This document shows positions 41,769 to 51,772 of a DNA stretch of 64,000 bases, piece by piece (the stretch's first letter is position 1; every line of letters starts with the position of its first letter). The position numbers were made by a program, and so were the translations under genes. Location of the stretch: positions 1,888,001 to 1,952,000 of the forward strand of contig NZ_AP022848.1 of assembly GCF_011764485.1 (NCBI RefSeq). Direction: 5' to 3'. Under the pieces are notes generated by a model, which saw only the letters and a program-made list of their open reading frames with translations, was not told the origin of the DNA and searched no databases. This DNA comes from Bosea sp. ANAM02. Its GTDB lineage: Bacteria; Pseudomonadota; Alphaproteobacteria; Rhizobiales; Beijerinckiaceae.

Positions 41769-42791
41769 TCAGCGATCGGGCGAAAGCTCCGCATAGACCA
41801 GGCGGTTGCGGCCTTCGTTCTTGGCACGGAACAGGGCGAGGTCGGCGGCATTGACGAGCCGGGCGGGATCGCCTTCGGCATCGGGCCAGGCGGTCGCGAC
41901 GCCGACGCTGATCGTCACCCGATCGGCGCCATGAGCGATATTGAGGTCGCGCACGCCCTGCACCAGGCGCTCGGCGACATGGCTGGCGCCTTCCTGCGGG
42001 ACGCCGGTCAGGATCACCACGAACTCCTCGCCGCCGAAGCGTGCGGCGAGATCGGTCGAGCGGGTCGAGCCTTCCTGGACGACATGGGCGATCTGCTTCA
42101 GCACGTCGTCGCCGGCGAGATGGCCATAGGCGTCGTTATAGCGCTTGAAATGATCGACATCGATCATCAGCACCGAGAGCGGGCTCTGGCTGCGCTGGCA
42201 GCGCTTCCATTCGGCGGCGAGGTACTCGTCGAAATAGCGGCGGTTGCCCAGTCCGGTCAGGCCGTCGATCCGGGTCAGGCGCTCCAGCTCGAGATTCGCG
42301 CGCATGAGTTCGCGCTGGCTCTCGCGCAAGGCGCGGTAGGCCTCGTCGCGCTGGAGATGATCGAGATAGGCGCGGGTGTGATAGCGCACCCGGGCGATCA
42401 GCTCGATCTTGTCGGGCAGCTTGACCAGGTAGTCGTTGGCGCCGGCCTGGAATGCCTCGCTCTTGGTCGCCGGGTCCTCCTTGGTGGAGAGCACGATGAC
42501 CGGAACGGCATGGAGCGCCGGATGCTTGCGGTATTGCCGGACGAGGTCGAGCCCGTCGACGCCGGGCATGACGAGATCCTGCAGGATGACGGTCGGCTTG
42601 ACGCACTGGGCGATCTTGATCGCCTCCAGCGGATCGGTGCAGTAGTGGAAATCGACATCGCCGTGATGGGCGAGCGCGCGCCGCACCGCCTCGCAGACCA
42701 TGACCTGATCGTCGACCAGCAGGACCATGGACAGGTAGCTGTCGGCCGGCGCCGGGACATCAGGCAGGGAAGATTTCGTTTCGCCTGTCAT
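41769..42791 (-). CDS. wspR: WspR: response regulator diguanylate cyclase (REC-GGDEF)
   Basis: 340 residues. Receiver domain at about 20-140, with phosphorylated Asp72 in PTVILQDLVMPGVDG and the acidic pair in VLLVDDQ. A coiled linker follows, then a GGDEF domain (about 175-335) with the active-site motif GGEEF at 253-257 and an inhibitory I-site RSTD at 244-247, five residues before it. Phosphorylation by the WspE kinase would switch on synthesis of c-di-GMP from two GTP. Last gene of the wsp operon, 13 bases after wspF. The next genes downstream on the same strand belong to the exopolysaccharide locus, a likely output. Confidence 0.95.
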   Translation of the reverse strand: MTGETKSSLPDVPAPADSYLSMVLLVDDQVMVCEAVRRALAHHGDVDFHYCTDPLEAIKIAQCVKPTVILQDLVMPGVDGLDLVRQYRKHPALHAVPVIVLSTKEDPATKSEAFQAGANDYLVKLPDKIELIARVRYHTRAYLDHLQRDEAYRALRESQRELMRANLELERLTRIDGLTGLGNRRYFDEYLAAEWKRCQRSQSPLSVLMIDVDHFKRYNDAYGHLAGDDVLKQIAHVVQEGSTRSTDLAARFGGEEFVVILTGVPQEGASHVAERLVQGVRDLNIAHGADRVTISVGVATAWPDAEGDPARLVNAADLALFRAKNEGRNRLVYAELSPDR

Positions 42792-42804
42792 GGGGCAACC
42801 TTCA

Positions 42805-43824
42805 TCACGACGACGGAGCGCACGCCTCGGTCAGGCGGGGAGCGATCGCGGCCAGCGGCAGGATCTCCGCTGCCGCGCCGATCGCGGCGGCGGCTTTGGG
42901 CATCCCGTAAACCGCGCTTGTGGCCTTGTCCTGCGCGATCGTCAAACACGGCCTGTCGCGCAGCAGCTTCAGTCCACGGGCGCCGTCGCGGCCCATGCCC
43001 GTCAGCAGGACGCCGACCGGGTCTCCCTGCCAGCGTTCCGCGACGCTTTCGAAGAACACGTCGACCGACGGGCGATAGGGATAATCGCGCGGCTCGGCCC
43101 GGTAGCCGAGCTCCCCGCTGGCGTTGAAAACGAGGTGATCGTCGCTCGCGGCGATCAGGACGGTCCCGCGCTTCGGCCGATCGCCTTCGCGGGCCGGGCG
43201 GACGGGCAGGCGGCAATGCTGGCAGAGCCAGCTCGCGAAGCCCGGCACGAACTGCGCGTCGAGATGCTGGACCAGGATGATCGGCGCCGGGAAATCGGGA
43301 GCCAGCCCGCCGAGCAGGGTCGCCACCGCCGCCGGGCCGCCGGCCGAGGCGCCGATCGCGACGAGACGCTGGGAGGGGGAGGTGGGCGCCGGCGGGCGGT
43401 GCCGGCTCGGATTGACCGGTGGCAGGCTGCGCGACAGGCGGCCTATGGTGGCGATCCGCGCCAGCAGGGCGGCCGTCTGGGTCGAGGTGTGGCCGCCGAG
43501 GCCGACGCTGGGAATGTCGACCGCATCGAGCGCGCCATGGCCCATCGCCTCGTAGACGCCGGAGACATTGGCATCGACGCTGGCGGTGACCAGCAGGATC
43601 GGGCAGGGCGTCTCGGCCATGATCCGGCGCGTCGCCTCGACGCCGTCCATCTCCGGCATGTTCAGGTCCATCAGGATCAGGTCGGGCCGGTCGCGCCGGC
43701 AGGCCTCGACCGCTTCGCGGCCGTTCATGGCAATCCAGGCGGTTTCGTGCTCCGCCGTCGAAGCGATGACGCGTCGCAAAAGCTCGACCGCCATCGGCAG
43801 GTCGTTGACCAGACCGATCCTCAT
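42805..43824 (-). CDS. wspF: WspF: CheB-type receptor methylesterase
   Basis: 339 residues. N-terminal receiver with Asp53 ([15 protein letters not shown]), then the methylesterase domain with catalytic Ser160 in [14 protein letters not shown], His186 in [12 protein letters not shown] and Asp280 in [13 protein letters not shown]. It removes methyl groups from the WspA receptor and so resets signalling. In Pseudomonas, loss of WspF leaves WspR permanently active and produces wrinkly colonies. All catalytic residues are intact here. It lies 28 bases after wspE and 13 before wspR. Confidence 0.95.
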   Translation of the reverse strand: MRIGLVNDLPMAVELLRRVIASTAEHETAWIAMNGREAVEACRRDRPDLILMDLNMPEMDGVEATRRIMAETPCPILLVTASVDANVSGVYEAMGHGALDAVDIPSVGLGGHTSTQTAALLARIATIGRLSRSLPPVNPSRHRPPAPTSPSQRLVAIGASAGGPAAVATLLGGLAPDFPAPIILVQHLDAQFVPGFASWLCQHCRLPVRPAREGDRPKRGTVLIAASDDHLVFNASGELGYRAEPRDYPYRPSVDVFFESVAERWQGDPVGVLLTGMGRDGARGLKLLRDRPCLTIAQDKATSAVYGMPKAAAAIGAAAEILPLAAIAPRLTEACAPSS

Positions 43825-43852
43825 GAAACGCCCCCACAGCGCATGCTCTGAT

Positions 43853-46117
43853 TCATGGCTCGCCGATCAGGTCGACGACCGCATGGATCAAAGTTTCGTC
43901 GTGGAAGCTCCCTTTGGTCAAATAGTAATCGGCGCCGGCGTCGAGGCCTCGGCGGCGATCCTCCTCGCGGTCCTTGTAGGAGACGATCATCACCGGCAGG
44001 TTGCGCAGGCCGGGGTCGCGCTTGATCAGCGTGACGAACTCGATGCCGTCCATGCGCGGCATGTCGACATCGGTGACGACAAGGTCGAAAGCGTCGGAGC
44101 GGACGGCGTTCCAGCCGTCCATGCCGTCGACGGCGACCTCGACCTCGAAGCCGTGATGGTCGAGCAGCTTGCGCTCCAGCTCGCGCACCGTCAGCGAATC
44201 GTCGACGACGAGGACGCGCTTTCGGCGCTTCTGACCGGTGCGTGTCACGCTGCGCTCCAGCGTCCTCAGGCGCCCGCCGGAGACCAGCTTCTCCATCGAG
44301 CGGATCAGGTCATCGACATCGAGGATCAGCACCGGCGAGCCGTCATCGAGCAGGGCGGCGGCGCTGACATCCTTGACCTTGGCGAGGCGCGGGTCGAGCG
44401 GCCGGACGACGAGCTCGCGCTCGCCGAGGAAGCGGTCGACGACCAGCGCATAGAGATTGTCGCCCTCGCCGACGACGACCGTCGCCAGCTCGGCCTCGTC
44501 CGTTGCGGCTTCGCCCCGGCCGAGGATCTCGTGGGCGGTGACGAGCCCGACCTGCTGCTCGCCATGGCGGAAATGCGGGCGACCCTCGAGCAATTCGATC
44601 GTGTCGCGCGGCAATCGCAAGGCGCGGGCGATCGCCGTCAGCGGCAAGGCATAGGGCTCTCCGTCGATCTCGACGAGAAGCGCGCGGATCACCGACAGGG
44701 TCAGCGGGAGCTGGAGCTGGAAGCGGGTGCCGATACCGGGCTCCGACGCGATCGTGACCTGGCCGCGCACCTGCCGGACCATGGCCTGCACGGCATCGAG
44801 GCCGACGCCGCGGCCGGAGATGTCGCTGACCGTCGCCTTCATCGAGAAGCCGGGCAGGAAGAGGAATTCGAGCAGTTCCTCCTCGCTGAGGTCCCAGACC
44901 GTCTCGGCCGTGGTGAGGCCGCGCGCCAGCGTCGCCTGCCGGAGCGCCTCGACATCGATGCCGCCGCCATCGTCCGAGACGATGATCTGGAGCAGGCCGG
45001 CATTGTGCCGGGCCTCGAGCCGGATCAGGCCCTCGGCCGGCTTGCCGGCGGCGCGGCGCTGCTCGGGCGCCTCGATGCCGTGATCGACGGCATTGCGCAG
45101 GAGATGGCCGAGGGGCGCGTCGAGCTGGTCGAGGATGTCGCGGTCGATGCTGGTGGCGCCGCCGACGATGTCGAGGCGCACGGTCTTGCCGAGCGCCCGG
45201 CCGATATCGCGGACATTGCGCTGGAAATGCCGGACGCCGTCCTCGAAGGGGCGCATGCGGCTTGCCAGCGTCTCGTCATAGAGCCGGTTGGCGAGATCGG
45301 TCGCGCGCCGGTCGACGGTGTCCATCTCGTCGAGGCGTTGGGCGAGGAGCGCCTGGCCCTCGGCCAGCTTGAGTTGTGCGGCTACCAGAGCCTGCGCCGC
45401 GCGGCTGTCGGCCTCTACCGGCATGGCGGCGCGCAGATCCTCGAAGCTCTTGGCGAGTTCAGCCTGGATGCGCCGCAGCCGCAGCAAGCCGTCGTTGAAC
45501 GGGCGCAGCCGCCGCGCCGACATCAGCGACTCGCCAGCGAGGCCGAGCAGGCGGTTCAGGCTGTCGGCGGTGACCCTGACCATGCACTCGCCGGCTGCGC
45601 CGTCTCCGGCGGACGGTGCTTCCGGGGCGGCGACAATCGCCGGAGCGGCCACTGGCATGACGGGCTCTGCACTGGCCGGCTCGGCATCGTATTGAGGGGT
45701 GTCCGGTGCGGCGGTGTCGGCTTCCTCGGAAGCGCTGCGCAAGGTCTGTGTGAAAGCCGCGATCCGCCTCTTCATCTCCGCTTCCGGCTCGTCCGATCCG
45801 GCGGAAATCGTGGCGAGGAGATCGATGCCGGCGAGCAGCGCGTCGACATGCCTGCGGTTCAGCCGGATACTGCCGTGCTGCGCGGCGACGAGGCATTCCT
45901 CCATCTCGTGCGCGACCTGGACGGCCGGCGTGAGATCGATGATCCGGGCTGCCCCCTTCAGGGAATGGGCCGCGCGCATGCAGGCTTCGAGATGGGCGGC
46001 GGCGGCCGGGTCGCGCTCGAGGGCGAGCAGTCCGGTCGTGAAGGCCTGCGACTGGGCCGCGAGTTCGGCCCGGAACAGGTCGAGCATGGAGAGGTCGCTG
46101 AGATCCTCGCCGCTCAT
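43853..46117 (-). CDS. wspE: WspE: hybrid CheA histidine kinase with C-terminal receiver
   Basis: 754 residues. Phosphotransfer domain at the N-terminus with His51 in [13 protein letters not shown]. After a variable Ala/Pro-rich linker come the dimerisation and ATPase domains ([52 protein letters not shown]), a CheW-like domain, and a receiver ([19 protein letters not shown] ... [14 protein letters not shown]). This layout is that of WspE, which phosphorylates WspR and WspF. The start (ATG 46,117) overlaps the wspD stop by 4 bases. Confidence 0.95.
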   Translation of the reverse strand: MSGEDLSDLSMLDLFRAELAAQSQAFTTGLLALERDPAAAAHLEACMRAAHSLKGAARIIDLTPAVQVAHEMEECLVAAQHGSIRLNRRHVDALLAGIDLLATISAGSDEPEAEMKRRIAAFTQTLRSASEEADTAAPDTPQYDAEPASAEPVMPVAAPAIVAAPEAPSAGDGAAGECMVRVTADSLNRLLGLAGESLMSARRLRPFNDGLLRLRRIQAELAKSFEDLRAAMPVEADSRAAQALVAAQLKLAEGQALLAQRLDEMDTVDRRATDLANRLYDETLASRMRPFEDGVRHFQRNVRDIGRALGKTVRLDIVGGATSIDRDILDQLDAPLGHLLRNAVDHGIEAPEQRRAAGKPAEGLIRLEARHNAGLLQIIVSDDGGGIDVEALRQATLARGLTTAETVWDLSEEELLEFLFLPGFSMKATVSDISGRGVGLDAVQAMVRQVRGQVTIASEPGIGTRFQLQLPLTLSVIRALLVEIDGEPYALPLTAIARALRLPRDTIELLEGRPHFRHGEQQVGLVTAHEILGRGEAATDEAELATVVVGEGDNLYALVVDRFLGERELVVRPLDPRLAKVKDVSAAALLDDGSPVLILDVDDLIRSMEKLVSGGRLRTLERSVTRTGQKRRKRVLVVDDSLTVRELERKLLDHHGFEVEVAVDGMDGWNAVRSDAFDLVVTDVDMPRMDGIEFVTLIKRDPGLRNLPVMIVSYKDREEDRRRGLDAGADYYLTKGSFHDETLIHAVVDLIGEP

Positions 46118-46809
46118 GCGATGCTCCGGTCGATCAGGTCGAGCAGGCGTGTCGCATCGAGGCAGCCGACCGCGCGGCCGTTCCACGGGATCATCGTCGC
46201 GACGACGCTCGCCGCCGAGCGGCCGACGGTCGCCGGCACCGCGCCGCGCTCATGGGCGCGATAGGCATGGAGGCCGTGGACCTCGTCGACCTCGAAGGCG
46301 ACGTGTTTCGTCTCCTCGCCGGTGACGACGAGGCGCGGGAAGACGGCGATGCGATCGGTGCCGCGGGAGCTGGCCGTCCCGCCTATGCCGAGCAGGGCCG
46401 GCAGCGAGACGCAGATCAGCAATTCACCGCGAACGTTGACGATGCCGCGCACCGCCTCGCTGCGGCGATGCGGCAGGGAATGGACCGGGCGCGGCTCGGC
46501 GATCTCGCGGCAGATCGCGGCCGGCAGGCCGAGCCATTCCTCGCCGATGCGGAAGATCAGGACGCTGTCGATCTCCTCGCCGTCGGGCGCTTCGTCATCT
46601 GGTCTCGCGAAATGCCGCGTCCACGCGTCGCGATAGCCCGGCGGCAGGGGACGATCGAGCAGCTTGCGGGCGATCTCAGCATGGGTCGGGCAGTTGCGGC
46701 AGTGCAGATGCTCGTCCAGCTCCGGGCAGGAGCGGTCGCCGCTGACGCCGATCTCGCGCCAGCATTCCTCGATGTCGTCGTTCGTCATCGGGTTGGTTTC
46801 GGCGGACAT
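46114..46809 (-). CDS. wspD: WspD: CheW-like coupling protein
   Basis: 231 residues. The N-terminal 70 carry four cysteines in GDRSCPELDEHLHCRNCPTH, typical of WspD-type proteins and absent from ordinary CheW. A CheW domain follows (about 80-225: VLIFRIGEEWLGLPAAICRE; IVNVRGELLICVSLPALLG). It links the receptor WspA to the kinase WspE. Overlaps wspC and wspE by 4 bases on either side, so stoichiometry is probably set by coupled translation. The Cys motif could bind a metal or respond to redox state; that is my inference. Confidence 0.92.
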   Translation of the reverse strand: MSAETNPMTNDDIEECWREIGVSGDRSCPELDEHLHCRNCPTHAEIARKLLDRPLPPGYRDAWTRHFARPDDEAPDGEEIDSVLIFRIGEEWLGLPAAICREIAEPRPVHSLPHRRSEAVRGIVNVRGELLICVSLPALLGIGGTASSRGTDRIAVFPRLVVTGEETKHVAFEVDEVHGLHAYRAHERGAVPATVGRSAASVVATMIPWNGRAVGCLDATRLLDLIDRSIA

Positions 46810-48083
46810 CAGGTGCCGCTCCGCTTGGCCAGCCGGTCGAGCCTGTCGGCCAGGGCCTTGGCGCCGCTATGGTCACCCAGGCGCTGCTGGAGCAGCCGGA
46901 GCTGGGCGAGCGCCCGCTGATGGTCCGGCGCGAGATAGAGCGCCTTGCGGTAGTTGCGCATCGCGTCCTCGGTGGCGTCGGCGGCATCATGGGCAAGCCC
47001 CAGCCAGTAGAAGGCATCGGGCGCCGGGCCGAACTCGGCGATATGGCGCTCGGCGGCGGCACGCAGCTCGGTCAGCCGGCCGGCATCGGCGGTGCGCTCG
47101 ATCTCGGCGAGGCTCGCGGCCGCACGGTCCGGCGCGGGCGCCGACGGCTGGGCGGGATCGGGCTTGCGCTCGAAGGGGCGCGGCGCAGGGCGCGATGCCA
47201 CCTGCGCCCGCGGCAGGAGGGCGGTCTGCGCCGGAGCGGACCTGGGTTTTCGGGCGACGGGCGGCTCGGCCGCCTTTGCTGGCTTGGCCCGTGCCTTGAC
47301 GAAGGCGAAGGCGCGCGGGAAGCGCACCGAGGCGAAGCCGCACAGGGCCGGCAGGCCGGATTCGGCCGGGCCGACCAGCAGCAGCCCGTCATCGGCCAGC
47401 ATCTGCCTGAGCCGGACCAAAGCGGCGCCTTGCGTTTCGCGATCGAAATAGATCAGCAGGTTCCGGCAAAAGGCGACATCGTAAATGTCCTGCCCGGCTT
47501 GCGTCTCCGCTGCGAGCACGTTGCCGAGGCGGAAACGGACCTGCCGGCGGACGCTATCATGCGGCCTGAATCCCCCTTCCGCTGCTTCGAAATAGCGGTT
47601 GCGGAAGGCGATGTCGGCGCCTCGGAAGGAGTTCCTGCCGTAGATCGCGCGCTGGGCATGGACGAGGTTGCGGCTGCTGACATCGATCGCGTCGATCTGG
47701 AAGCTGCCGTCCGGGAAGCCGGCATCGAGCAGGGCCATCGCGATGGAATAGGGCTCCTCGCCGGTCGAGCAGGGCAGGCTGAGCAGTTTCAGCGGGCGGT
47801 TGCCGACCCGGTTCTCGCGCAGATGGCGGACCATCGCGCCGAAGGCCTCGCGATCGCGGAAGAACCAGGTCTCGGGCACGATGACGGCATCGACCAGCTC
47901 CTGCCGCTCGGCCGGGTTTCCCGTCACGAAGGCCCAGTAGGCGTGCAGGTCGGGGATGGCGCAGGCGGTCATGCGCCGCTTCAGGGCATGGCGGATGACG
48001 GAGGCGCCGACCGTCTCCATGCTCAGGCCGATGGTGTCCCGGAGCAGCTTCTCGAAGTCCCGGATCGGAGCGGCCTCGTCCAT
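46809..48083 (-). CDS. wspC: WspC: CheR-type methyltransferase with C-terminal TPR region
   Basis: 424 residues. CheR all-helical N-terminal and SAM-binding domains (KLLSLPCSTGEEPYSIAMAL; IDAIDVSSRNLVHAQRAIYG; YDVAFCRNLLIYFD) cover about 1-270. A Pro/Ala-rich linker follows, then a TPR-like region at about 340-420 (DAFYWLGLAHDAADATEDAM, RNYRKALYLAPDHQRALAQL). It methylates WspA, opposing WspF. The CheR-TPR layout is the one described for WspC. ATG 48,083 overlaps the wspB stop (ATGA). Confidence 0.95.
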   Translation of the reverse strand: MDEAAPIRDFEKLLRDTIGLSMETVGASVIRHALKRRMTACAIPDLHAYWAFVTGNPAERQELVDAVIVPETWFFRDREAFGAMVRHLRENRVGNRPLKLLSLPCSTGEEPYSIAMALLDAGFPDGSFQIDAIDVSSRNLVHAQRAIYGRNSFRGADIAFRNRYFEAAEGGFRPHDSVRRQVRFRLGNVLAAETQAGQDIYDVAFCRNLLIYFDRETQGAALVRLRQMLADDGLLLVGPAESGLPALCGFASVRFPRAFAFVKARAKPAKAAEPPVARKPRSAPAQTALLPRAQVASRPAPRPFERKPDPAQPSAPAPDRAAASLAEIERTADAGRLTELRAAAERHIAEFGPAPDAFYWLGLAHDAADATEDAMRNYRKALYLAPDHQRALAQLRLLQQRLGDHSGAKALADRLDRLAKRSGT

Positions 48084-48547
48084 CACGACTCGGCCGCTTG
48101 CTGACGGAACAGGATCTCGCGGATTTCGCGCGTGAGCAGGGCTTCGCCCCGGACCCACTGGATCAGCCCGCGCTCGTCGCTGGCGACCGGCCCGAGATAG
48201 GGCGGCAGGCCGGCCTCGACGCCGGATACGGCGAAATCGGCCCGATCGCGCTCGATCGTCTCGACGGCCTGCTCGACCAGCAGGCCGAGAAGATCGTCAT
48301 GGCCCGGGGCGGATGGATAGCGCAGCAGGATGATGCGGGTGCTCAGGCGCGGCTCGGCCGGCCGCCCGAGCGCCAGAAGCGCGAGGTCGACGACGGGCAC
48401 CGGCCGGCCGCGATAGCTGATCACGCCTGCAACGCCCACGGGCGCACCCGGCAATTGCTTGGTCGCGAGCAGCGGCAGCACGGTCTCGACCTGCCCGGTA
48501 TCGAGCACGTAGCGATCCTGCCCTAGCTGGAACATCAGAAACAGCAT
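48083..48547 (-). CDS. wspB: WspB: CheW-like coupling protein
   Basis: 154 residues: a single CheW domain (LFLMFQLGQDRYVLDTGQVE; GVAGVISYRGRPVPVVDLAL). Second scaffold protein of the Wsp array, joining receptor and kinase. It starts 26 bases after the wspA stop and overlaps the wspC start by one coupled junction. Presence of two different CheW proteins in one operon is itself a mark of the Wsp class. Confidence 0.95.
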   Translation of the reverse strand: MLFLMFQLGQDRYVLDTGQVETVLPLLATKQLPGAPVGVAGVISYRGRPVPVVDLALLALGRPAEPRLSTRIILLRYPSAPGHDDLLGLLVEQAVETIERDRADFAVSGVEAGLPPYLGPVASDERGLIQWVRGEALLTREIREILFRQQAAES

Positions 48548-48573
48548 CTCGCGGTTCCGTTCCGCCTTTCAGA

Positions 48574-50205
48574 TCAGGCCCGCAGCTTGAAGCGCGAGAT
48601 CGAGCTGCGCAGCCCGTTCGAGACCTGGTTGAGCTCGTCGATGGCGAGCGTCGACTGCTGCAGCGATTCGACCGTCTGCTGCGCGGCCTCGCTGAGCTGG
48701 GAGAGGGCCTCGCTGATCTGGCCGGCGCCGGTCGCCTGCGCCTGCATGCCTTCGTTGGCGCCCTCGAAGCGCGGCACCAGCCCCTGGACCTGCTCGATGA
48801 TCTCCGAGAGCTGCCCGCCGACCTGCTGGACCTCCTGCATGCCGCGACGGACCTCTTCCGAGAACTTGTCCATACCCATCACGCCGGCAGCGACGGCCGA
48901 CTGGATGTCCTTGACCATCTGCTCGATATCGTAGGTCGAGACGGCCGTCTGGTCGGCGAGGCGGCGGATCTCGGTCGCGACCACGGCGAAGCCGCGGCCG
49001 TATTGCCCGGCCTTCTCGGCCTCGATCGCGGCGTTGAGCGAGAGCAGGTTGGTCTGGTCGGCGACCTTGGTGATGGTGGTGACGACCTGGTTGATGTTGC
49101 CGGCCTTCTCGCTGAGGATCGCGAGCTTGGCGTTGATCGCGCCGGCGGCCTCCATCACCTGCCGCATCGTGCTTTCCATGCGCGCGAGCCCGGCCTGCCC
49201 GCCATTGGCGAGCGTCGCGGTCTGCTCGGCGACGGCCGAGACCTCGTCCATCGTATGGGCGAGTTCGTTCGAGGTGGCGGAGATCTCCTTCGCGGTCGCG
49301 CCGATCTCGGTCGTGGTAGCGGCGATCTCGTTAGCCGTCGCCTGCTGTTCCTTCGAGGTCGCGGCAACCTCGGTAATCGAGGTGTTGACCTGGATGCTCG
49401 ACTTCTGGATCTGGCCGATCAGCGCGGCGAGGTCGTCGGCCATCGCGTTGGCGCCGTCGGCGAGCGTGCTGAACTCGTCGCGCCGCGCTAGCGTCAGGCG
49501 CTCGCTGAAATCGCCGCGCCGCATGTGATCGACGATGCCGAGCAGCTTGCCGAGCGGCACCGTGACGGCCCGGAACAGCAGGATGCCGCAGAGGATCGCC
49601 AGAGCGAGCGCGATCGCGAAACAGACGACGAGACCGAGCTCGGCAGAGCGAACGATGCCAACGATCTGACGCGTCGAATTGTCGGCTTCGGCCTTGTTGA
49701 AATCGACCATCTCGCGCAGAGCGTCGCGCATTTTTGCGGCGATCGGGTCAAGATCGTTGCGGACGGCGGCGGATTGATCGGGCAACGGCGTGGTCACGTC
49801 CTTCCCGATGGCGAGAACGGCATCCTCGGCGCGCTCGTACTGGGTGAGCAGTTGCGCCGCCAGCGCGTGGTTGCGTCGGTCCGTCTCCGTCGTGATCACG
49901 CTCTCGTAGGATTTGATCAGCTCGCGCAGCCTTCCGCGATTGGCCAGAACTGCGTCACTCGTCTGCTTTTTCGCGGTGGGATTGTCTGCCCGCGCATGTT
50001 CGCGCGCCAGCCCGGTCGTGTTTGCCCAAAGCGCCATCAACTGCGCGCTGTAGTAGAGGCTCGGGACCGTCTTGGTCTCGACCTCGATCACTTCCCGCTC
50101 GGTCTGGAGGAACCAGAGATAGCTGGCACCCGCCATGGCGGACATCACCGCGAGGATGGCGGCGAAGCTGATCAGGATGCGGCGGCGTATCGTCAGGCTC
50201 TTCAT
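48574..50205 (-). CDS. wspA: WspA: membrane methyl-accepting receptor
   Basis: 543 residues, close to the length of Pseudomonas WspA. Two membrane spans (about 11-33, ILISFAAILAVMSAMAGASY; and about 190-212, LGLVVCFAIALALAILCGIL) frame a periplasmic four-helix sensor. A HAMP domain follows, then a long cytoplasmic coiled coil with the kinase-contact tip AIEAEKAGQYGRGFAVVATE, IRRLADQTA. In Pseudomonas this receptor responds to surface contact or envelope stress. First gene of the seven-gene wsp operon; its promoter must lie in the 142 bases up to the flavoprotein gene at 50,348. Confidence 0.93.
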   Translation of the reverse strand: MKSLTIRRRILISFAAILAVMSAMAGASYLWFLQTEREVIEVETKTVPSLYYSAQLMALWANTTGLAREHARADNPTAKKQTSDAVLANRGRLRELIKSYESVITTETDRRNHALAAQLLTQYERAEDAVLAIGKDVTTPLPDQSAAVRNDLDPIAAKMRDALREMVDFNKAEADNSTRQIVGIVRSAELGLVVCFAIALALAILCGILLFRAVTVPLGKLLGIVDHMRRGDFSERLTLARRDEFSTLADGANAMADDLAALIGQIQKSSIQVNTSITEVAATSKEQQATANEIAATTTEIGATAKEISATSNELAHTMDEVSAVAEQTATLANGGQAGLARMESTMRQVMEAAGAINAKLAILSEKAGNINQVVTTITKVADQTNLLSLNAAIEAEKAGQYGRGFAVVATEIRRLADQTAVSTYDIEQMVKDIQSAVAAGVMGMDKFSEEVRRGMQEVQQVGGQLSEIIEQVQGLVPRFEGANEGMQAQATGAGQISEALSQLSEAAQQTVESLQQSTLAIDELNQVSNGLRSSISRFKLRA

Positions 50206-50347
50206 CGCTCAATCCATCGTTGCGGCACGCCCGGTCGCTTCGGGCTGCCGCATGAACCGAAGCGTGCGCAGATCATCGTTAGCGAGGAGTTATTGCGTCT
50301 CCGTTGCGGAAACGCGTCGCAATGATGCCTGTGGAGCGCGGTAGCCG

Positions 50348-51625
50348 TCAGGCGCTGCCGCTCCGGGGCAGGAAGCGCTCGGCCGCGAAGGGGATGGGGT
50401 CGCAGAGCGTCGGTGCGCCGGTCATCATCTCCGCGAGCAGGCGGCCGGTCACAGGGCCGAGCGTGAAGCCGTGATGGGCGTGCCCGAAGGCGAACCACAG
50501 GCCGCGATGGCGCGGGGCCGCGCCGATGATCGGCAGCATGTCGGGCAGGCAGGGGCGGGCGCCGCGCCAGGGCTCGGCGTCGAGGCGGCGACCGAGCGGC
50601 ACGATCTGCCGTGCGATCCGCTCGGCCCGGTCGAGCTGCCAGGAATCGGAGGGCTCGTCGCGGCCGGCAATCTCGATCCCCGTCGTCAGGCGGATGCCGC
50701 GCCGCATCGGGGTCACCACGAAGCCGGCCTGGGCGTCGCAGAGCGGATGCCGGGGACCGGTACCGTCGGCGCTGTCGTAATGCATGTGGTAGCCGCGCTT
50801 GAAGCCGAGCGGGAAGCGATAGCCGAAACGCTCGCAGAGATCGCTCGACCACGGGCCGAGGGCGACGACCGCTTCCGCGGCCCGCCAGCTTCCGCCCTCG
50901 GCGGACAGCCGCCATGCCCCGCTGTCTTGCCGCAGGTCCGCAGCATCCGCAGGCTTCAGCAGGCCGCCTCGCGCCACGAAGAGCGCGGCATAGGCGCGCG
51001 TCACCGCGCCGGGATCACTGACCGTGACGGGGTCGCGCCAATGCACGGCGCCGGACACGCTGCCGGGGAGCAGGCCGGGCTCAAGGCGGCGCAGCGCGTC
51101 CTCGTCGAGCGGGTCATAGCTGAGACCGTAGGCCGAGAGTTCGGCCGCTCCCCGTGTCGCCGCCTCGAAGCCCTTCCGGGTTCGGTAGAGCTCGATCCAG
51201 CCTTCGCCCCGCATGAGGGCCTCGGTGCCGGCGGCTTTCGTCCAGCGCCGGTGCTCGTCGATGCAGTTCTCGATCAAGGGCAGGATCGAGCGGCCGAGCC
51301 TGTCCAGTCGATTGGGGGCCGAATTCCACCAGTAGCGCGCGAGCCAGGGCGCCATCCGCAGCAGCGCAGCCGGGCGATAGCGCACGGCGATGGAGCGGTT
51401 CGACGCAAGGCTCGCGAGCGTCGCGATGTCGCGCGGGAAGGCATAGGGCACGACGGAGGAGCGCTCGATCAGCCCGGCATTGCCGTGGCTGGTCTCGGCA
51501 CCCGGCTCGCCGCGATCGACGAGCAGAACGCGCCGGCCGCGTTCCTGGAGGTGCAGCGCCACGCTGACGCCGACGATGCCAGCACCGAGCACGATCACAT
51601 CGGCTTGTTCAGTCGCGGTCGTCAT
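50348..51625 (-). CDS. D-amino-acid-dehydrogenase-like FAD oxidoreductase (DadA type)
   Basis: 425 residues. FAD Rossmann motif ADVIVLGAGIVGVSVALHLQ, the DadA-like PGAETSHGNAGLIERSS, and the closing FAFGHAHHGFTLGPVTG. Length and layout match small-subunit D-amino-acid dehydrogenases. The reaction would be oxidative deamination of a D-amino acid with electrons passed to the respiratory chain. Start set at ATG 51,625 behind GGGAGGATTCCGGCGAAG. Divergent from the M81 gene, with a 147-base control region between. Substrate unknown. Confidence 0.9.
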   Translation of the reverse strand: MTTATEQADVIVLGAGIVGVSVALHLQERGRRVLLVDRGEPGAETSHGNAGLIERSSVVPYAFPRDIATLASLASNRSIAVRYRPAALLRMAPWLARYWWNSAPNRLDRLGRSILPLIENCIDEHRRWTKAAGTEALMRGEGWIELYRTRKGFEAATRGAAELSAYGLSYDPLDEDALRRLEPGLLPGSVSGAVHWRDPVTVSDPGAVTRAYAALFVARGGLLKPADAADLRQDSGAWRLSAEGGSWRAAEAVVALGPWSSDLCERFGYRFPLGFKRGYHMHYDSADGTGPRHPLCDAQAGFVVTPMRRGIRLTTGIEIAGRDEPSDSWQLDRAERIARQIVPLGRRLDAEPWRGARPCLPDMLPIIGAAPRHRGLWFAFGHAHHGFTLGPVTGRLLAEMMTGAPTLCDPIPFAAERFLPRSGSA

Positions 51626-51772
51626 CTTCGCCGGAATCCTCCCCACCTGCCCGGAATAGGCGCAGCGGAGCCGAGCCTCAAGCGCAGCCTTTTGACAGCC
51701 GTAGGGAAAGATATCTTGATCGGCCGGAACGTGGGCGCGCCGATGCCGCAGACGCTTCGCCAGAGGAACGCC

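Noticed and set aside
50292..50323. ATTGCG ... CGCAAT inverted repeat upstream of wspA
   Set aside because: Short arms with a 20-base spacer are expected by chance, and nothing else supports an operator.
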